A stretch of 64,000 nt of DNA, taken from Symbiotaphrina buchneri. Lineage: Eukaryota > Ascomycota > Symbiotaphrinales > Symbiotaphrinaceae. The notes beneath the pieces were generated by a model, which did no database searches, had not been told where the DNA came from, and saw nothing but the letters and a program-made list of their open reading frames with translations. The stretch lies in assembly GCA_001599915.1 (NCBI GenBank), contig BCIG01000025.1, positions 463,060-527,059 of the forward strand, given 5' to 3'. The first letter of the stretch is position 1. The number at the start of each line of letters is the position of its first letter. Below, in pieces: positions 10,458 to 22,233 of this stretch. Made by a program: the position numbers and the translations under genes.

Positions 10458-12874
10458 CTAGAGGTCGAATGGGATGAGTCGAGTCTTTCCCCATCCGAAA
10501 TATTTCTTCCCAAGCCACAGGGAGGTCATGTAAGTCATCTCCCATAACCCGAAACTGGTCACTGCCTCAAAGCCCACACATAATAAGAGCCTGCCCATGT
10601 ACCCTGCCGCGCTGCTGCAGGCAGCTCTCCACCCTGTCGTGCCGAGCTCAATGCCAAACCAAACCGTGGGGGAGTATAGCTGCGCCCTAACCAAGGCAGC
10701 GTTGGCCCTCTGCGTCGGCGTTCCGGCAGCGGCGAGAAAGTGAAATGCAATGGTACGGATGACGAAACTCTCCAGAGGCAACACCACCAACCGAGCAATA
10801 TGCCTCGAGATCATTGTCGCCAGGGAGTCTGCTGGTAATGTGGACAAGCATGTCAGGCGATGCTGGGGCAAGGCTGCCTCTGGCGCATTTCCTGCCCTGT
10901 GACCGGAACTCGCAACAGACTGTCGAGGGCCTCCTTGGTTCGCTTCACCACCAGCAGAGTCTCCCATGTACTCTGCGGTGTTAGGGAATGGACTGGTAAT
11001 GTCGACTTCGACTGTTACCGTTTCCACACCACCTTCGTGGGATGTAACGCGCACGGCATTTGAAGCTCGCTCCATTGGAGTGTCCTCAGATCCGGAAGAC
11101 GAGGCATCAACTTCCAGTAGGTCCATCTGTTCATTCGTCTGAGGTGCAACATCCACAGAACCTCCTAATGTAATCTGCGCTTCACCCTGTGGTCCGTTTG
11201 CCTGCGCGGCATGATTAAAAGTTGCATGTGAGACACCTGGCTCTGTATCCCGCTCTCCTCGATTATTGTTACCATTAAGTAATGCCATTTCAGCAAATCC
11301 CGTCAATGCTTTGACCCTAAATAATTCCCCAAGCCATCTCCGAAAGATTTGGATATCATCCGTAAACCTAGGCAAAGCGTCGATCTTGACAATCGAGCGG
11401 TCCGACGGATCCTGCATAAAGCCTATACCTGGGATGGTATGTTCGTCGAGTTCTTCTTGAACCGCCGCGGTGATTGACTGCTTGTCTGGATTATCAGGTT
11501 TCGTGATCAGTCGACGAAGATACATGTAAATCCGATGCTCGACTCGATGCCTAATGTAGAACGAGCAGTACGACAACACGATTGGCGAGGCTGCAATTGA
11601 GCGCATAAGGGATATGACCGTCAACCTAGAGCCATCTCCCGCCGCGACAGGGAGTTGAAGCGGAGATGTGGATGTGAAAGGGAGCAATGACCACAATGAC
11701 GGGAGTATAGGCCACGCCGGGATGAGCCCGACCCCCTGCAACATAGCAAAGACACGTAGCGGCTCTATGATAAGGGAGGTTGCTATGTTTATGCTGTAAA
11801 GCGGCTGTCAGCTTCAAGAATGGGACTCTCCCCGGACTGACTCACCAAACGCTTCCTGTGGATGCCACGAAACGAGCAAACGACTTACGGCTACGGTGCG
11901 ACGTATCCTTTAGAGACTTGACGCTGACAAATTCACGAATACGGAGGCGAGAGTATTCTCGAGCCACATCCAGACACATGGTCACGAATAGAGCCGGAGC
12001 ACCGGTGAAGAAGAAGGCTAGGGGCCCCGCGCTCTGATAACGTTCTTGCAAGATTTGGAGGAATCCCACTTCGGCAGGACTTCGAAAGAGCTGCTCCGCC
12101 CATGTAAGCTCGCTTTACGTCCCGCATAAGAAGATAAGGATAGTACCTGCACCCGAGCTCTTGCTGCTCTGAGCCAGAAGTGGTTGGCATATTGCAAACC
12201 GATATCGCAGGCTGAAACGAGTAAGCCTACTTCATTTTCTTCCCTCAACGTGGCCACCAGCTCTCCGTCATCGTTCACCGAGGCCGACGCTGTGGAAGGC
12301 TGCTCTATCCTTTTGCCATCTGGCCGCACTCCCACACATACACCAACTGTCGCTAGAACGTCATTCTGCGCCCTAATGAGCGACCTTGCTATCGCACGGG
12401 AGGCTGAGTTTCTTGGATGGCCGTGAGCATCGTACCGCTGCACGCGTCGCTCTGTATAGACGTTGTTGGAATCCTCAGGCCGCCTTTGAGCTCTGTCCTC
12501 ATCCTCAGCTCGCTCGGCCTCTGCACGAGCGGCCGAATCAGGAGGCTCGAAAGCTGATCGGCCCTAAATCATGGAATAAGCGGTGAAGCCTCTATAGAGT
12601 AGCCGCTGGCAAATACAGGCTATGATTCAGTGTAGATAGACAGTCTCACTGGCATAGAGAAACTGTACAAGTACAGACACTCCGTTCTGGGTATGCCCTC
12701 CTTAGGGGAACTAGAAGCACAGCCGAACAAGATCGTATGGAGAGAAACATGTGGATATATAGAAGCGGAGGCAGTATCTCACCGCCCGCAGTAATCACAA
12801 AGAGGAACAATTCATAAGATGCAGAAGAATGCACTCACCAGGGCCAGTCGAACAGTGTAGGGCTGCCTGCCCAT
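10458..12874 (-). CDS. Conserved fungal multi-pass membrane protein of unknown function
   Basis: Modelled as four exons: 12839-12874, 12147-12563, 11846-12090, 10458-11793; 677 aa with consistent phases. Exon 1 (MGRQPYTVRLAL) joins GRSAFEPPDS across a 275-nt intron, the longest deduced here. The first ~160 residues are charged and soluble-looking. Hydrophobic segments follow, including PLAFFFTGAPALFVTM, GLIPAWPILPSLWSLLPF and SFVIRTIAFHFLAAAG, plus one near the C-terminus. An acidic Ser/Gly-rich loop (~390-500) separates the membrane blocks. I recall similar proteins in other filamentous ascomycetes (YANHFWLR-type motif) but no assigned function. The acceptor of exon 3 was set at 12091 from a CTTAC branch motif; 12109 is an alternative in the same frame. 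Confidence 0.72.
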
Positions 12875-13391
12875 GGTGAAAGTAGCCACGAAATCACCGA
12901 GTCAAATCCATAGATGCTGGGCACTACGGGTGCTCAGCCTTAGCTGGGACGACGCGTTTGGCTGAACCGTAAGGTAGGTGGTATTAAACAGAATATCCCG
13001 TAGTAAAGTAGCTTGGCAGAGGTTGACACCAATGTGGGATGTGCTGTTCTGCCGTCGGTTCTGTTTGGAGGAGGAAAAGGCATGAGGTACCGTTACCTGT
13101 CTCGCCGTATTCGTATTCGTACCTACCTTACCTTACCTTACTATGGCACCTAAAGAAAGGTGGAGAAGCAAAGTGCGGCTCAAAAGCTTGTAAACGTAGC
13201 TTAATCACTCTAGCGTGAGGAACGCCTCGCAGAAATTCTTAATTCTTTTAATTTCTTAACGAATTGCCAACGGACTCGAGGACCGACCGGTTCGCCTCCA
13301 CACTTGCAACGACCCTCATATTCAAGGTCGTCCTACCTTCGCCGTCTCCATTCGTCATGCCCTCTGCCCTCTGAAAAGCCAGCATCACATC
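12875..13391. promoter_or_regulatory. Divergent promoter, membrane protein gene / UTP13
   Basis: 517 bp between two divergent starts. It contains CCTTA pentamer repeats at 13120-13142 (TACCTACCTTACCTTACCTT and onward), about 250 bp before UTP13. No transcript-like structure is visible. Confidence 0.45.
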
Positions 13392-16172
13392 ATGGCGACC
13401 AAAGCCAAACCAAAGACCACGTTCGAGCCGCGCAATGTCATTAGGCCCATCTACACCGGGGGTAGTGTCTCACTTGATCGAGATGGCCGCATTCTGGCGA
13501 CATGCTTGGGAGAAGATGCTTTGCTCACCGACCTTGCGACTGGCCGGCAGCTGGCCACCTTCTCCGGTGATGGGGAGATTGTCACCACACTCGCTCTGAC
13601 TCCCGATGCATCGCACCTCATCGTTTGTTCGCGATCCTTCTCTATGCGCATATATGCGCTTCACCCGTCGATAGACGACATATACTCGGTAGAACCTGAG
13701 CTTATTCGGACCTTGAAGGCCCATACCGCTCCGGTCGTCACGACGGCGGTGGACTCTACAGGTACACTTCTAGCCACAGGAGGAGCCGATGGCTTGGTGA
13801 AAGTATGGGATATAAAGGGTGGCTATATCACCCACACATTTCGTGGCCATAGTGGGATCATATCGTCGCTACGCTTCTTCGAGACCGCAGCCGCTCAAGG
13901 GAGCGAGGCTGTTCTTCCATCGAAGAACAAGGAAAAGACTAAGAGGACGAGCAAGCACGAGAGTGATGATCAAATGGATGTTGATAACCTTGCGACCGAT
14001 CCTTCTACAAGAGGTTTCCGCCTTGCCTCTGGTGCAGAGGATGGCAAAATAAGGATTTGGGATCTATATAAGCGCGTGTGCTTGTCCGTTTTGGATTCTC
14101 ACGTTTCTGTGGTTCGAGCGCTGGACTTTTCGCACCAGGAGAATGCCTTGATGTCCGCTAGCAGAGACAAGACCATGATATTGTGGGATGCGCGAAGCTG
14201 GAAGGTCCGCAAAATTATTCCGGTTCTGGAGACGGTAGAGAGCGCAGGCTTTTTTCGAGGAGGGATAGCATGCTATACCGGCGGAGAAAATGGAGTGATC
14301 CGCCTATGGGAAGCAGACACAGGGAGAGAAATAACTAAAGAGCAGCAACCTAGACCGGAAAGCGAAGGTATCGTCGATCTTATATATCAGCCAGATCTGC
14401 CCTACCTGCTATCCGTCCGCGTCGATCAGACCTTGGATTTCTATTCGTTGGAGGCGGTCCGAGACATCTCCTCCGAGTCGACACTTGGACCTCTACCCGT
14501 CCTCCGCCGCATAACTGGTACATATGATGAGGTAATAGATCTAGCTTATGTCCATGACAACTCGCTGCTCGCTCTCGCGACGAACACGGAAGATATCCGG
14601 ATTATCTCGCTTTCTCAAGCGGCTACCCCGGACCGTGCGACGGACGATCCCAGTTCTTCTGTCCTGAATGCCAAGTACTTTGGTGCTGATGTGGCATTGT
14701 TGACTGGGCATGAGGATATCATCATATGCTTGGACGTGGATTGGTCGGGTCATTGGTTAGCAACGGGTGCGAAAGACAACACAGCAAAACTTTGGAAGCT
14801 GGATCCGGATGGAAATTCGTTCATCTGCTATGCCACGTTCAGTGGCCATGCTGAATCATTAGGAGCGATCGCGCTGCCGTCGAAACCCCCGCCGAAGGAC
14901 TCGGCGGCTTACAACAAGCCTCTCGAACACCCTCCTCCTTTTCTGATCACTGGTTCACAAGATAGGACGGTAAAACGCTGGGACGTTTCCAAAACCCAAT
15001 CGAAGAACACAAGAGCTCTTTACACAAGAAAGGCACACGACAAGGATATCAATGCCATCGACATCAATCACAACAACACTCTTTTCGCCTCGGCATCCCA
15101 GGATCGCCTTGTCAAGATATGGTCTCTTGAAGAAGGTGAAGTCATCGGTGTTCTTCGAGGACACCGACGAGGTGTATGGTCTGTCAAGTTTGCGCCGAAG
15201 GACACCCCAACGGTAACCGGCGAGGGCGGTTCCGCCAACGCGAGTAAGGGACTGGTCTTGACAGGAAGCGGGGACAAGACGGTCAAGATCTGGAGTCTGT
15301 CAGACTACAGCTGCTTGCGGACCATGGAAGGCCACACAAACAGTGTTTTGAAGGTCGTCTGGCTGGGTTTATCGGTTGGCGAGAGCAATGAGAAACGGGG
15401 GTTGCAGGTCGCCAGTGCTGGTGGTGACGGGCTGGTCAAGGTTTGGGACGTCAACACGGGGGAGCTTGAATGCACGCTGGACAACCATGAAGACCGTGTC
15501 TGGGCGCTTGTGGTGCACCCGAAGACCAACACTCTCGTTTCTGGCGGAGGTGACAGCATCATTACGTTCTGGGAAGACACCACGTCGGCCACCGTAGCCG
15601 CTACAGTGGCGGCCTCCACTGCCCGGGTAGAGCAGGAGCAGCAACTGCAGAACTACATCCGTTCCGGGTCCTACAGGTCTGCCATCACGCTGGCCTTGCA
15701 GCTCAACCATCCTGCAAGGTTGCTGTCACTCTTCACTTCAGTGGTCAGCAAGCGTCCGCCCGAAGCTGGCAGCCTCTCGGGCGTCCTTGCCGTGGACGAG
15801 GTCTTGCGCACTTTGGGGGAAGAGCAGCTCTTCACCCTACTTCTACGACTGCGAGACTGGAACTCGAACGCGAGGACGGCTCCAGTGGCGCAGGCAATCT
15901 TGTGGACTCTGGTGAAATTGTACCCTGCCTCGCATTTCAGCAACCTCCGAGGGAGGTCCCGCGCGGGTGGGGTCAAGGGTGGCAGCGTGAAGGAAGTGCT
16001 GGACGCGCTGGCTGCCTACACTGATAGACACTACAAGCGGATGGAGGAGCTCGTTGATGAGAGCTATCTGCTCGAGTACACCCTCAGAGAGATGGACGAG
16101 GTCGTTTTTGGCGATGGTGTCACCGTTGGACAACGAGAAGCACTAGGGGACGGGGATATGGTCATGGTTTAA
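13392..16172 (+). CDS. UTP13: UTP13 (TBL3), WD40 subunit of the U3 snoRNP / small-subunit processome
   Basis: Intronless, 926 aa. Two WD40 propellers can be followed from residue ~20 to ~735, with blades ending in typical WD dipeptides such as GLVKVWD, GKIRIWD, NTAKLWK, RLVKIWS, KTVKIWS and SIITFWE. A helical C-terminal domain (~745-900) with QLQNYIRSGSYRSAITLALQLN and LLEYTLREMDEVVFG is the Utp13 family domain that joins the UtpB subcomplex. UtpB binds pre-18S rRNA in the nucleolus and is required for early cleavages. The length matches recalled fungal Utp13. A Lys/Glu-rich insert at ~180-200 sits between blades. The absence of introns stands out in this intron-dense window. Confidence 0.93.
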   Translation: MATKAKPKTTFEPRNVIRPIYTGGSVSLDRDGRILATCLGEDALLTDLATGRQLATFSGDGEIVTTLALTPDASHLIVCSRSFSMRIYALHPSIDDIYSVEPELIRTLKAHTAPVVTTAVDSTGTLLATGGADGLVKVWDIKGGYITHTFRGHSGIISSLRFFETAAAQGSEAVLPSKNKEKTKRTSKHESDDQMDVDNLATDPSTRGFRLASGAEDGKIRIWDLYKRVCLSVLDSHVSVVRALDFSHQENALMSASRDKTMILWDARSWKVRKIIPVLETVESAGFFRGGIACYTGGENGVIRLWEADTGREITKEQQPRPESEGIVDLIYQPDLPYLLSVRVDQTLDFYSLEAVRDISSESTLGPLPVLRRITGTYDEVIDLAYVHDNSLLALATNTEDIRIISLSQAATPDRATDDPSSSVLNAKYFGADVALLTGHEDIIICLDVDWSGHWLATGAKDNTAKLWKLDPDGNSFICYATFSGHAESLGAIALPSKPPPKDSAAYNKPLEHPPPFLITGSQDRTVKRWDVSKTQSKNTRALYTRKAHDKDINAIDINHNNTLFASASQDRLVKIWSLEEGEVIGVLRGHRRGVWSVKFAPKDTPTVTGEGGSANASKGLVLTGSGDKTVKIWSLSDYSCLRTMEGHTNSVLKVVWLGLSVGESNEKRGLQVASAGGDGLVKVWDVNTGELECTLDNHEDRVWALVVHPKTNTLVSGGGDSIITFWEDTTSATVAATVAASTARVEQEQQLQNYIRSGSYRSAITLALQLNHPARLLSLFTSVVSKRPPEAGSLSGVLAVDEVLRTLGEEQLFTLLLRLRDWNSNARTAPVAQAILWTLVKLYPASHFSNLRGRSRAGGVKGGSVKEVLDALAAYTDRHYKRMEELVDESYLLEYTLREMDEVVFGDGVTVGQREALGDGDMVMV

Positions 16173-16383
16173 TCGTTGCACTGCATGCATATGACGGCGT
16201 CATGGGCGGATTTGTACAGCATTCTCCTGTGGGCTCTCCACTGCGAAGATTTAGATGGCGTCGGGAGAAAGTCATTATGGGACATAGTGTCAGCCATATA
16301 TGAGAGCTCGTCAACGCGGACACTATCCGACAGCATCGCGCGATTGTTAGGAGTCTATGCTGATAGAGTATCTGTGAGCTATA

Positions 16384-19300
16384 TTATGACTTTATCTTTA
16401 GTATGCCATCTAGAGCTTCTTGCCAGCTATCCATAAGGCTGCCCACGAACGTCTCAATCCACGGTTCGCCCAGTAATTCTTCCAATGCCATGCCCACTTT
16501 AGTTTGACTGTCACCGTCCCGCCCCAACACACCTTCTACCAGACCGCCGACAACGCCACCTGCAGAAAACCTGTTTTTGTGACGAATTGCTTTGGCCCTC
16601 AACGCGTCTTGAGCCGAGGCCACGGATGCCTCCAGCTCTTTTAAAGGTACTGATAAGTTGGCAGGAAGCTTCTTGACCTCTTTCTTTACATATTTCAGAT
16701 ATAAATTTGTCAACTTGAGGTGGTCAAGGGCCACAAATGACTCATGGAACATGACCCAGTCGAGACAGGGAGCCGAGTCGAGATTTAACAACGCCATGTC
16801 GCCTTCCGGCCCAGTCGAAACTTGTGCACCTCTCAAAGTATCGGTAATAGATATGATCTTTGCTTCCAGAGACTCATCCACACTCGATGGGTTCTCAACA
16901 GCTTTCGAAATCAAGTCTGGTAAATAAGCCCAGCTTCGTTCCACAGGTGTCATGTCCTCGCCGTCTGAGACGCTTGAAGGTTCATATGTCGGCAGTTTAT
17001 GTCGATCAGATACCGCCCCTTGTGTCGCATCAACTAGTTTCTGAAACAAACGATCGAGCTGCAGGTGCCTCCCGATCCAGTGCCGCTAAACACCGGGTTA
17101 GCATGCTTGTATATGGAGATAAGGGACGACCCGCAAGGAGGACGCGGGCAGGAATCCTACGTTCTGTCTTGGACCCACTCTCAGATACTCTTCAAAGCGA
17201 GGCCGGCCCGTTGCTTCAAGATTGATCACAACGTCGAAATCTCGATTGTCTGAGAGTGTATCCAGGATATCCTCTGCAGTACTGTCAATCGTACTCTAAT
17301 CGAAAGTCACAAGGCAGAGAAGCTGGTAATACATACGAGGCATGTCAGGTAGATCGTCATGCACCTGGTTACCGACGCTCGTTAATCGAGCAACACGTCG
17401 TCTTTCTAGGAGCCACATCCACTTGCAGATACTCGTCTGCACACGCTGTTGGAATTGGTAAAAGCCTTCGATCTGACTGTAACTGCCGTGCTCAAGTGCA
17501 AGTTTCTTGAGGCGGGGTAGCTGCGAATCGGATCTGTCATACACCTGCAGAAGCCGCTCAAATCCAGCAAATGGTTCTGTATCTGACTTCTCCATATTAT
17601 CCGGTGACAGGGTGATTTTCTGAGGATGGATGCTTGCTAATCTCGAGAACAAGTAATGGGCCAAAGTGTCGTTTTGAATTTGCTTAATCGCCAGCCGTGG
17701 ATAGGTTATCATTGCCCGTGAGCCGGCACCCAAAAGCAGGTAGCACCGAACCAGAAGTAACAACCCCTGGTAGTTGTGCTTCGAGTCCGAAACAAGGAAT
17801 TCCAGTAGCAGGGTTGCTTGAAGTAGCATTAGCCTGGTCTTAGCGGATGATAGTACATCGCCGTCGAGCCTGATCAGACGGATCAAGGCCATGACGGCTA
17901 AAATGCATGCATCGTCCCCGGGACGGTTGTCGGTAACAACCAAGTCCCGACCTAACGGTAAGGAGGATAGGTAGGTTTTGACGCAGTCAACGGCAAAGTC
18001 TTCCAGAGCGGGTTCCGAGACATGATCCGGGATAGAGAAGTCGAGTAGATATCGGAATTTCAACGCGTTGATCTTCGCCGTGAGGAAGTCGATCTGGGCC
18101 TGTATGAGGTCAGACAGCTGCTCCGAAACACGGGATGTTACGATCTAATTTACGTTTTTCGACATATCCTCCTGCGGCAAAAGCGAAGTCCGTTCCCGTA
18201 TGTGAGACTTGAAAGCGGCTTGGGAGTCATGGGAGAGTTTCTCCACGAAGGGTTTGAGGTCGTCGAAACATGCGAGTGTCCTCGAATTTGTGTCAAAGTA
18301 GTTCTTGCAAGACGACAAGAACTCTTCTGAACGCGGTGAAGCAATGGAGGATAGGAGGACTAGGCCCAGTTGAGTATTGCGAGACTTCTCCACCACCGAC
18401 TGATAACGAGCTATGACTTTTTCAAGCGCATCAGGATCACTCCAGGGCAGTCAGTATCGAGAGTGAGTGTACTAATGTAGGTTCTTTGAAAGACACGGTG
18501 ATAAGATCACGCACCCCGTAGTAAGACCGTGCAGGGCCCTTGCCAGGCCTTGCCAGACCCTCCAGTCATCGCCACTCATGTTTGAAGCAGACCCATCCCC
18601 TTTGCCTTTCTCAGCAGCCTCGGGATATGCACTATCGATCAAGGATTGGCAGAAGTCGTATTCTTCCTGCCAGGAAGCTTCCTCTTCCAAGAGGTCCAGC
18701 TTTTGCCGGACGAGATTCCAGTCACCCTTCGCCACCTTTGAGTGAATCCCTAGAGTCTCGCTCTTGAGGAGATCTAACGACTCTTTTGTCCTCCCTTGCC
18801 GGCGGTAGATGGCCAAAAGCAATTGCAATTCCTCCGAGGTCTGGACCGCTCGAGGTGGGCTAACGCCATCTTTCTTCAACGAATGTCAGCTAATAGTCCA
18901 CTACAGCCTGCAGCAACTCACTAACAGGGTCTGATGGCACTTCTGAAGCAGCTTTCGATATCATCCGGTAGGCTAGCATGCCGAATAACTTCCGGTCGGA
19001 GTCCGAAGTATCATGGGAGACATTGAGCAGGTGGCAGCAAAGGACAGCCCAGAAATAGTAGGCTCGATTCTTTGGGAAAGCTTTCTGCAATGTCATGGCA
19101 GCTTTCTGTGCATCCTTCCAGTTGCTCGTCTGGAAGGATGTGAAGAACCACTCTTTCGGGAGCTCTTCATCCTTGGGCCGGGCTCTGACAGCCCTTTCCC
19201 ACATACCCGAGACATCTTGCTGATTTATATCTGCTGCCTCTTGCACCAGGGTTAATACATTGACATCTGTTATAACCGGTTCCCTTGATCCCAAGGACTT

Positions 19301-19558
19301 AATCTCGGCAGTCGCTTCCGCCTTTGTCGCCGCGGATGGACCATGTGCAAGAATGCACGCGCGAAGGGCCTATGTGGATGAAGGTTGATCAGTGCCATCA
19401 GACGCGATGCAGTCCGGCCAAAGGGCGCATACGAGCAGATATTCTCCCTTTTCACCCCTTTTGATGCGTTTCTGGCATAGCTGCAGGGCTTGTTTCAAGT
19501 TGTCATGTTCAATTGCATCCCAGATCTGCTTGTCCCGCCGATCCAGGATGGAGGACAT
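16384..19558 (-). CDS. MDM20: MDM20/NAA25, auxiliary subunit of N-terminal acetyltransferase B (NatB)
   Basis: Seven exons: 19433-19558, 18926-19369, 18515-18873, 18154-18439, 17337-18099, 17161-17273, 16384-17085; 930 aa. Every junction is phase-consistent and most introns show a CTRAC-like branch point. The N-terminus MSSILDRRDKQIWDAIEHDN matches fungal Mdm20. The rest is an alpha-helical TPR-like solenoid (e.g. LKQALQLCQKRIKRG, LLAIYRRQGRTKESLDLLK). Naa25 holds the catalytic subunit Naa20 and anchors NatB at the ribosome; NatB acetylates Met-Asp/Glu/Asn/Gln N-termini, including actin and tropomyosin. It ends tail to tail with UTP13, with 211 bp between stops. Confidence 0.93.
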
Positions 19559-20261
19559 TATTAGTTCACTCCTCGAACTGTGCAGCTCGGAGGGGCGATC
19601 TAATGTCGGTAGTTGTACCTACCGATGTCGCTTCTTTAACTGGCTGACAGGGCAAAGGATTTAGAGTTCGGGAACTACCTTACCTTACGGTGCACGAGCC
19701 AGACCAACAACAGAAACCACGCAAATAACATCATAATTTTTCAAGCATTTCCAGAGATACGAAAGAGTATTATTCTGAGCTGTGCAATTTATTCTCCAAG
19801 CATTAAGCTTGTTAGGCTGCCGCACGGCCTTCAACACTTTAGAGCTCTCTCTAGTTTTCCGTACAACCAGCCATGCCTTGCATTCTGTCCAGGCTTTCCA
19901 TGGCATTTGCCAGTTACCTATAATGCAGCCGCTGATCACTATGCCCCATTGGAAACGTCCTTGATGATGCAGATACCGACACGCTTCAAGATGACAAGAA
20001 GGGAAGCTCATCTACATATGAGCCCGTATAATCGCCAGAGTCCATCGCGCTTTTCCTTAGTTCCAAGCCCAGCAACGACATATGCTTCTGGCAGCAAAGT
20101 GTTCTTCGACAACCACCATGTGCCATTTTAAGACGTTAATGCCGCCATAATGCTCAACGAGGGCACTGCTTCGGGGTTGCCTTATTTCAGACTCCACTTT
20201 ATCCGCCGTTGAGGCCATGTCATATCGCTGGCAAACCCCCAGTTCTTTCATTACCACTCGA
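19559..20261. other. Intergenic, MDM20 promoter / 3' flank of COX23
   Basis: About 700 bp, mostly featureless. A short CCTTA repeat (CTACCTTACCTTACGG) at 19675-19690 lies about 120 bp upstream of MDM20. No open frame here shows family motifs. Confidence 0.4.
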
Positions 20262-20779
20262 TCAAAGTAGCTTCCCTTCTTTCCGTCTTGCTTCTCTTCG
20301 CTCCGCGATCTTCGAAAAAGATGATCAGTCAATCATGCTCTTTCGCATAGGAGCGCTAGACGACGGATCAACAGGAGCTTGTCATACCCATTGTTTCTTG
20401 CAATCTCGATACGCTCTATGGGACATTAGTTCAGTATGTCCTTCGGAATAACAGGCAGGATCTCGAGCGTATAAATCGGGCGCAAAAGCTGTCCGCCCTC
20501 AAAAAGCTGCGAGATACCCGATCGGCAGATGGGACTTACTGAAAATAATCAGTGCACATATCCCTATCACCTCCGTTGCGGTGCAAGCATCTTAGACTTC
20601 TCGAAGCAGCTTCCTGGCATGGGTCAAAGTACTCGCTGTTCTGCTTGCTGAGCGGAGGTCAGCCACCCGGCGAAGGCTCGCGGAGAGTGGAGGCGGCAGA
20701 CGAGAAATGACGGCATAACATACTTGAGAAACTTGTCCTTGGACCGGGACCAAGCGGTCTGTTCTTCTTCATTCGCCAT
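20262..20779 (-). CDS. COX23: COX23, twin CX9C mitochondrial intermembrane-space protein
   Basis: A 79-aa protein split into four exons: 20724-20779, 20540-20647, 20388-20415, 20262-20309. No single open frame reveals it. The spliced product starts [18 protein letters not shown]. It contains [16 protein letters not shown] and then [16 protein letters not shown]: two exact Cys-x9-Cys pairs, with the second spanning the exon 2/3 junction. The tail [16 protein letters not shown] fits the family. Cox23 is a small helix-hairpin-helix protein imported by the Mia40 disulphide relay and needed for cytochrome c oxidase assembly. Introns have clear donors (GTATGT, GTAAGT, GTATGA) and branch points (GCTGAC, ACTAAT). 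Phases 2, 2 and 0 all close. Identity rests on motif recall. Confidence 0.9.
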
Positions 20780-22233
20780 TTGTAGGTGCGCACAAATGTT
20801 GGTGCTGGACGGGCCCGCACCTCCTGGCAATCCGTCACTCACGCGTGGGCACGGGATATTATTCGCATTAGTTATTTCGCTGTCGAGCCAGTATGGGGGT
20901 TGTCTCCAATTGTACGGAGCGGGGGAAAAACAATGTTCCGGGGTGAATTGTGATGCCTCCCAAGCGCGGGCGGTCATCCTAGTCGGAAACGTTTCAAATT
21001 CACAATCGATTTTTGTTGCTCTATGCAGCGTGCCGCGTACAGTTTCTTGTTGGTTCTGATTTACTGGACTCGAGCCATTTCAGCCGCTTATACAATATTT
21101 TTGTTTAATAGAATAGCATTTGGGGTTTAAATAGAATAAGGTAGCATTTGGGATTTCACGGAAACCCAGCAATCCTAGTCAGTTTTGTCTTTCACTTACT
21201 TTAATGCCGGATGACTGTGTTGGAAACTGTCCGCCGGGTCTCCGATCTCTCAGGAATATATTATCAATTTGCAGAGTATCAGCTGGGAATCCTTAAGGAT
21301 CGAGTCTGAGAGGCCCTTCGACAGTTGCGTGAGAGGCGAAAGGGAAATAAAAAGACAGACAGCAAAGCATTGAAACATCTCATCAAAGACAAGAAATTTC
21401 CTTGTTAGGACAAGAGAGGAGATGGTCGATGAGGCCAACGTTGTTGATGGACATCACAAGCCAGAGCAGGCAGAGGGTCGAGCGGCAAAGAGAGTAAGAG
21501 TCCTTTGAACCGCCATATCAGATATGGAGTCGTCAATATTAGGAGAGAAAGAAGGTGAAACGGTACAACCATTGGCCGTTTGTTGCCGAAACCTTGCTTC
21601 ATTTCGTGAATAGGTGAGCTGTGACACCAAAGCAGCCAGAGTGCTGTGGCACCAGCAAGTAGGGTAGTGTTTGCTCATCCTTGCCATCAGGCTAGCCATT
21701 GTTATACGTGAGGGGTGAATCTGCAAACTGCATTTGTGTTGCGCAGCACCTGGGATATAATAGCAAAGTAGGTTCCGAATGATATCTTGAACGGGGACAG
21801 GAGTGAAACACAGATATGCCCTACCTTCTGTTGGCCAATAATGACTGGTGTGGCCTGTGTATTCGTAGGTGTGATGGATGATGGATCATAGGGCAGGATA
21901 AAGAAGAACACGCTAAGCTTCGTTTGAACCATGCAACCTTGAAAGCTTGTGCTCTACCAATGAGAACGGCGTGCTCAGGACCAACACTCACTCTCACCTT
22001 ATCCGTACCCTGAACGTCGCCTCGCCTTGTATCAGCTGGAACCTCATATCTCAGATTCAGCCGGGTCTGAACAATCAATCAACAGGCACCTTCTCGTCTT
22101 CATCATTCAGAGACGTGACTGCCGTCGTCACTTCGATCGTGGTCAAAGTCATCGACATCCCCCCCGGGGATCAGCCTCTCCGGAGGCTAATCACTGCCGA
22201 GCAGGCTTGGATTTGGCCTGGGGGTCGCCCGAT
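20780..22233. other. Gene-poor stretch between COX23 and the RING gene
   Basis: About 1.45 kb holding two divergent promoters. At 21107-21157 an imperfect direct repeat is visible: AATAGAATA followed shortly by GCATTTGGG, twice. At 21907-21975 (minus strand) a tRNA-like relic has a paired acceptor stem and an A-box-like segment but no T stem. No protein family motif was found in any frame. Confidence 0.4.

Noticed and set aside
21907-21975. tRNA-like sequence on the minus strand: 7-bp acceptor stem, A-box-like TGGTAGAGC, B-box-like GGTTCAAAC
   Set aside because: The T stem does not pair and the anticodon stem is poor, so it cannot fold as a functional tRNA; at most a relic.
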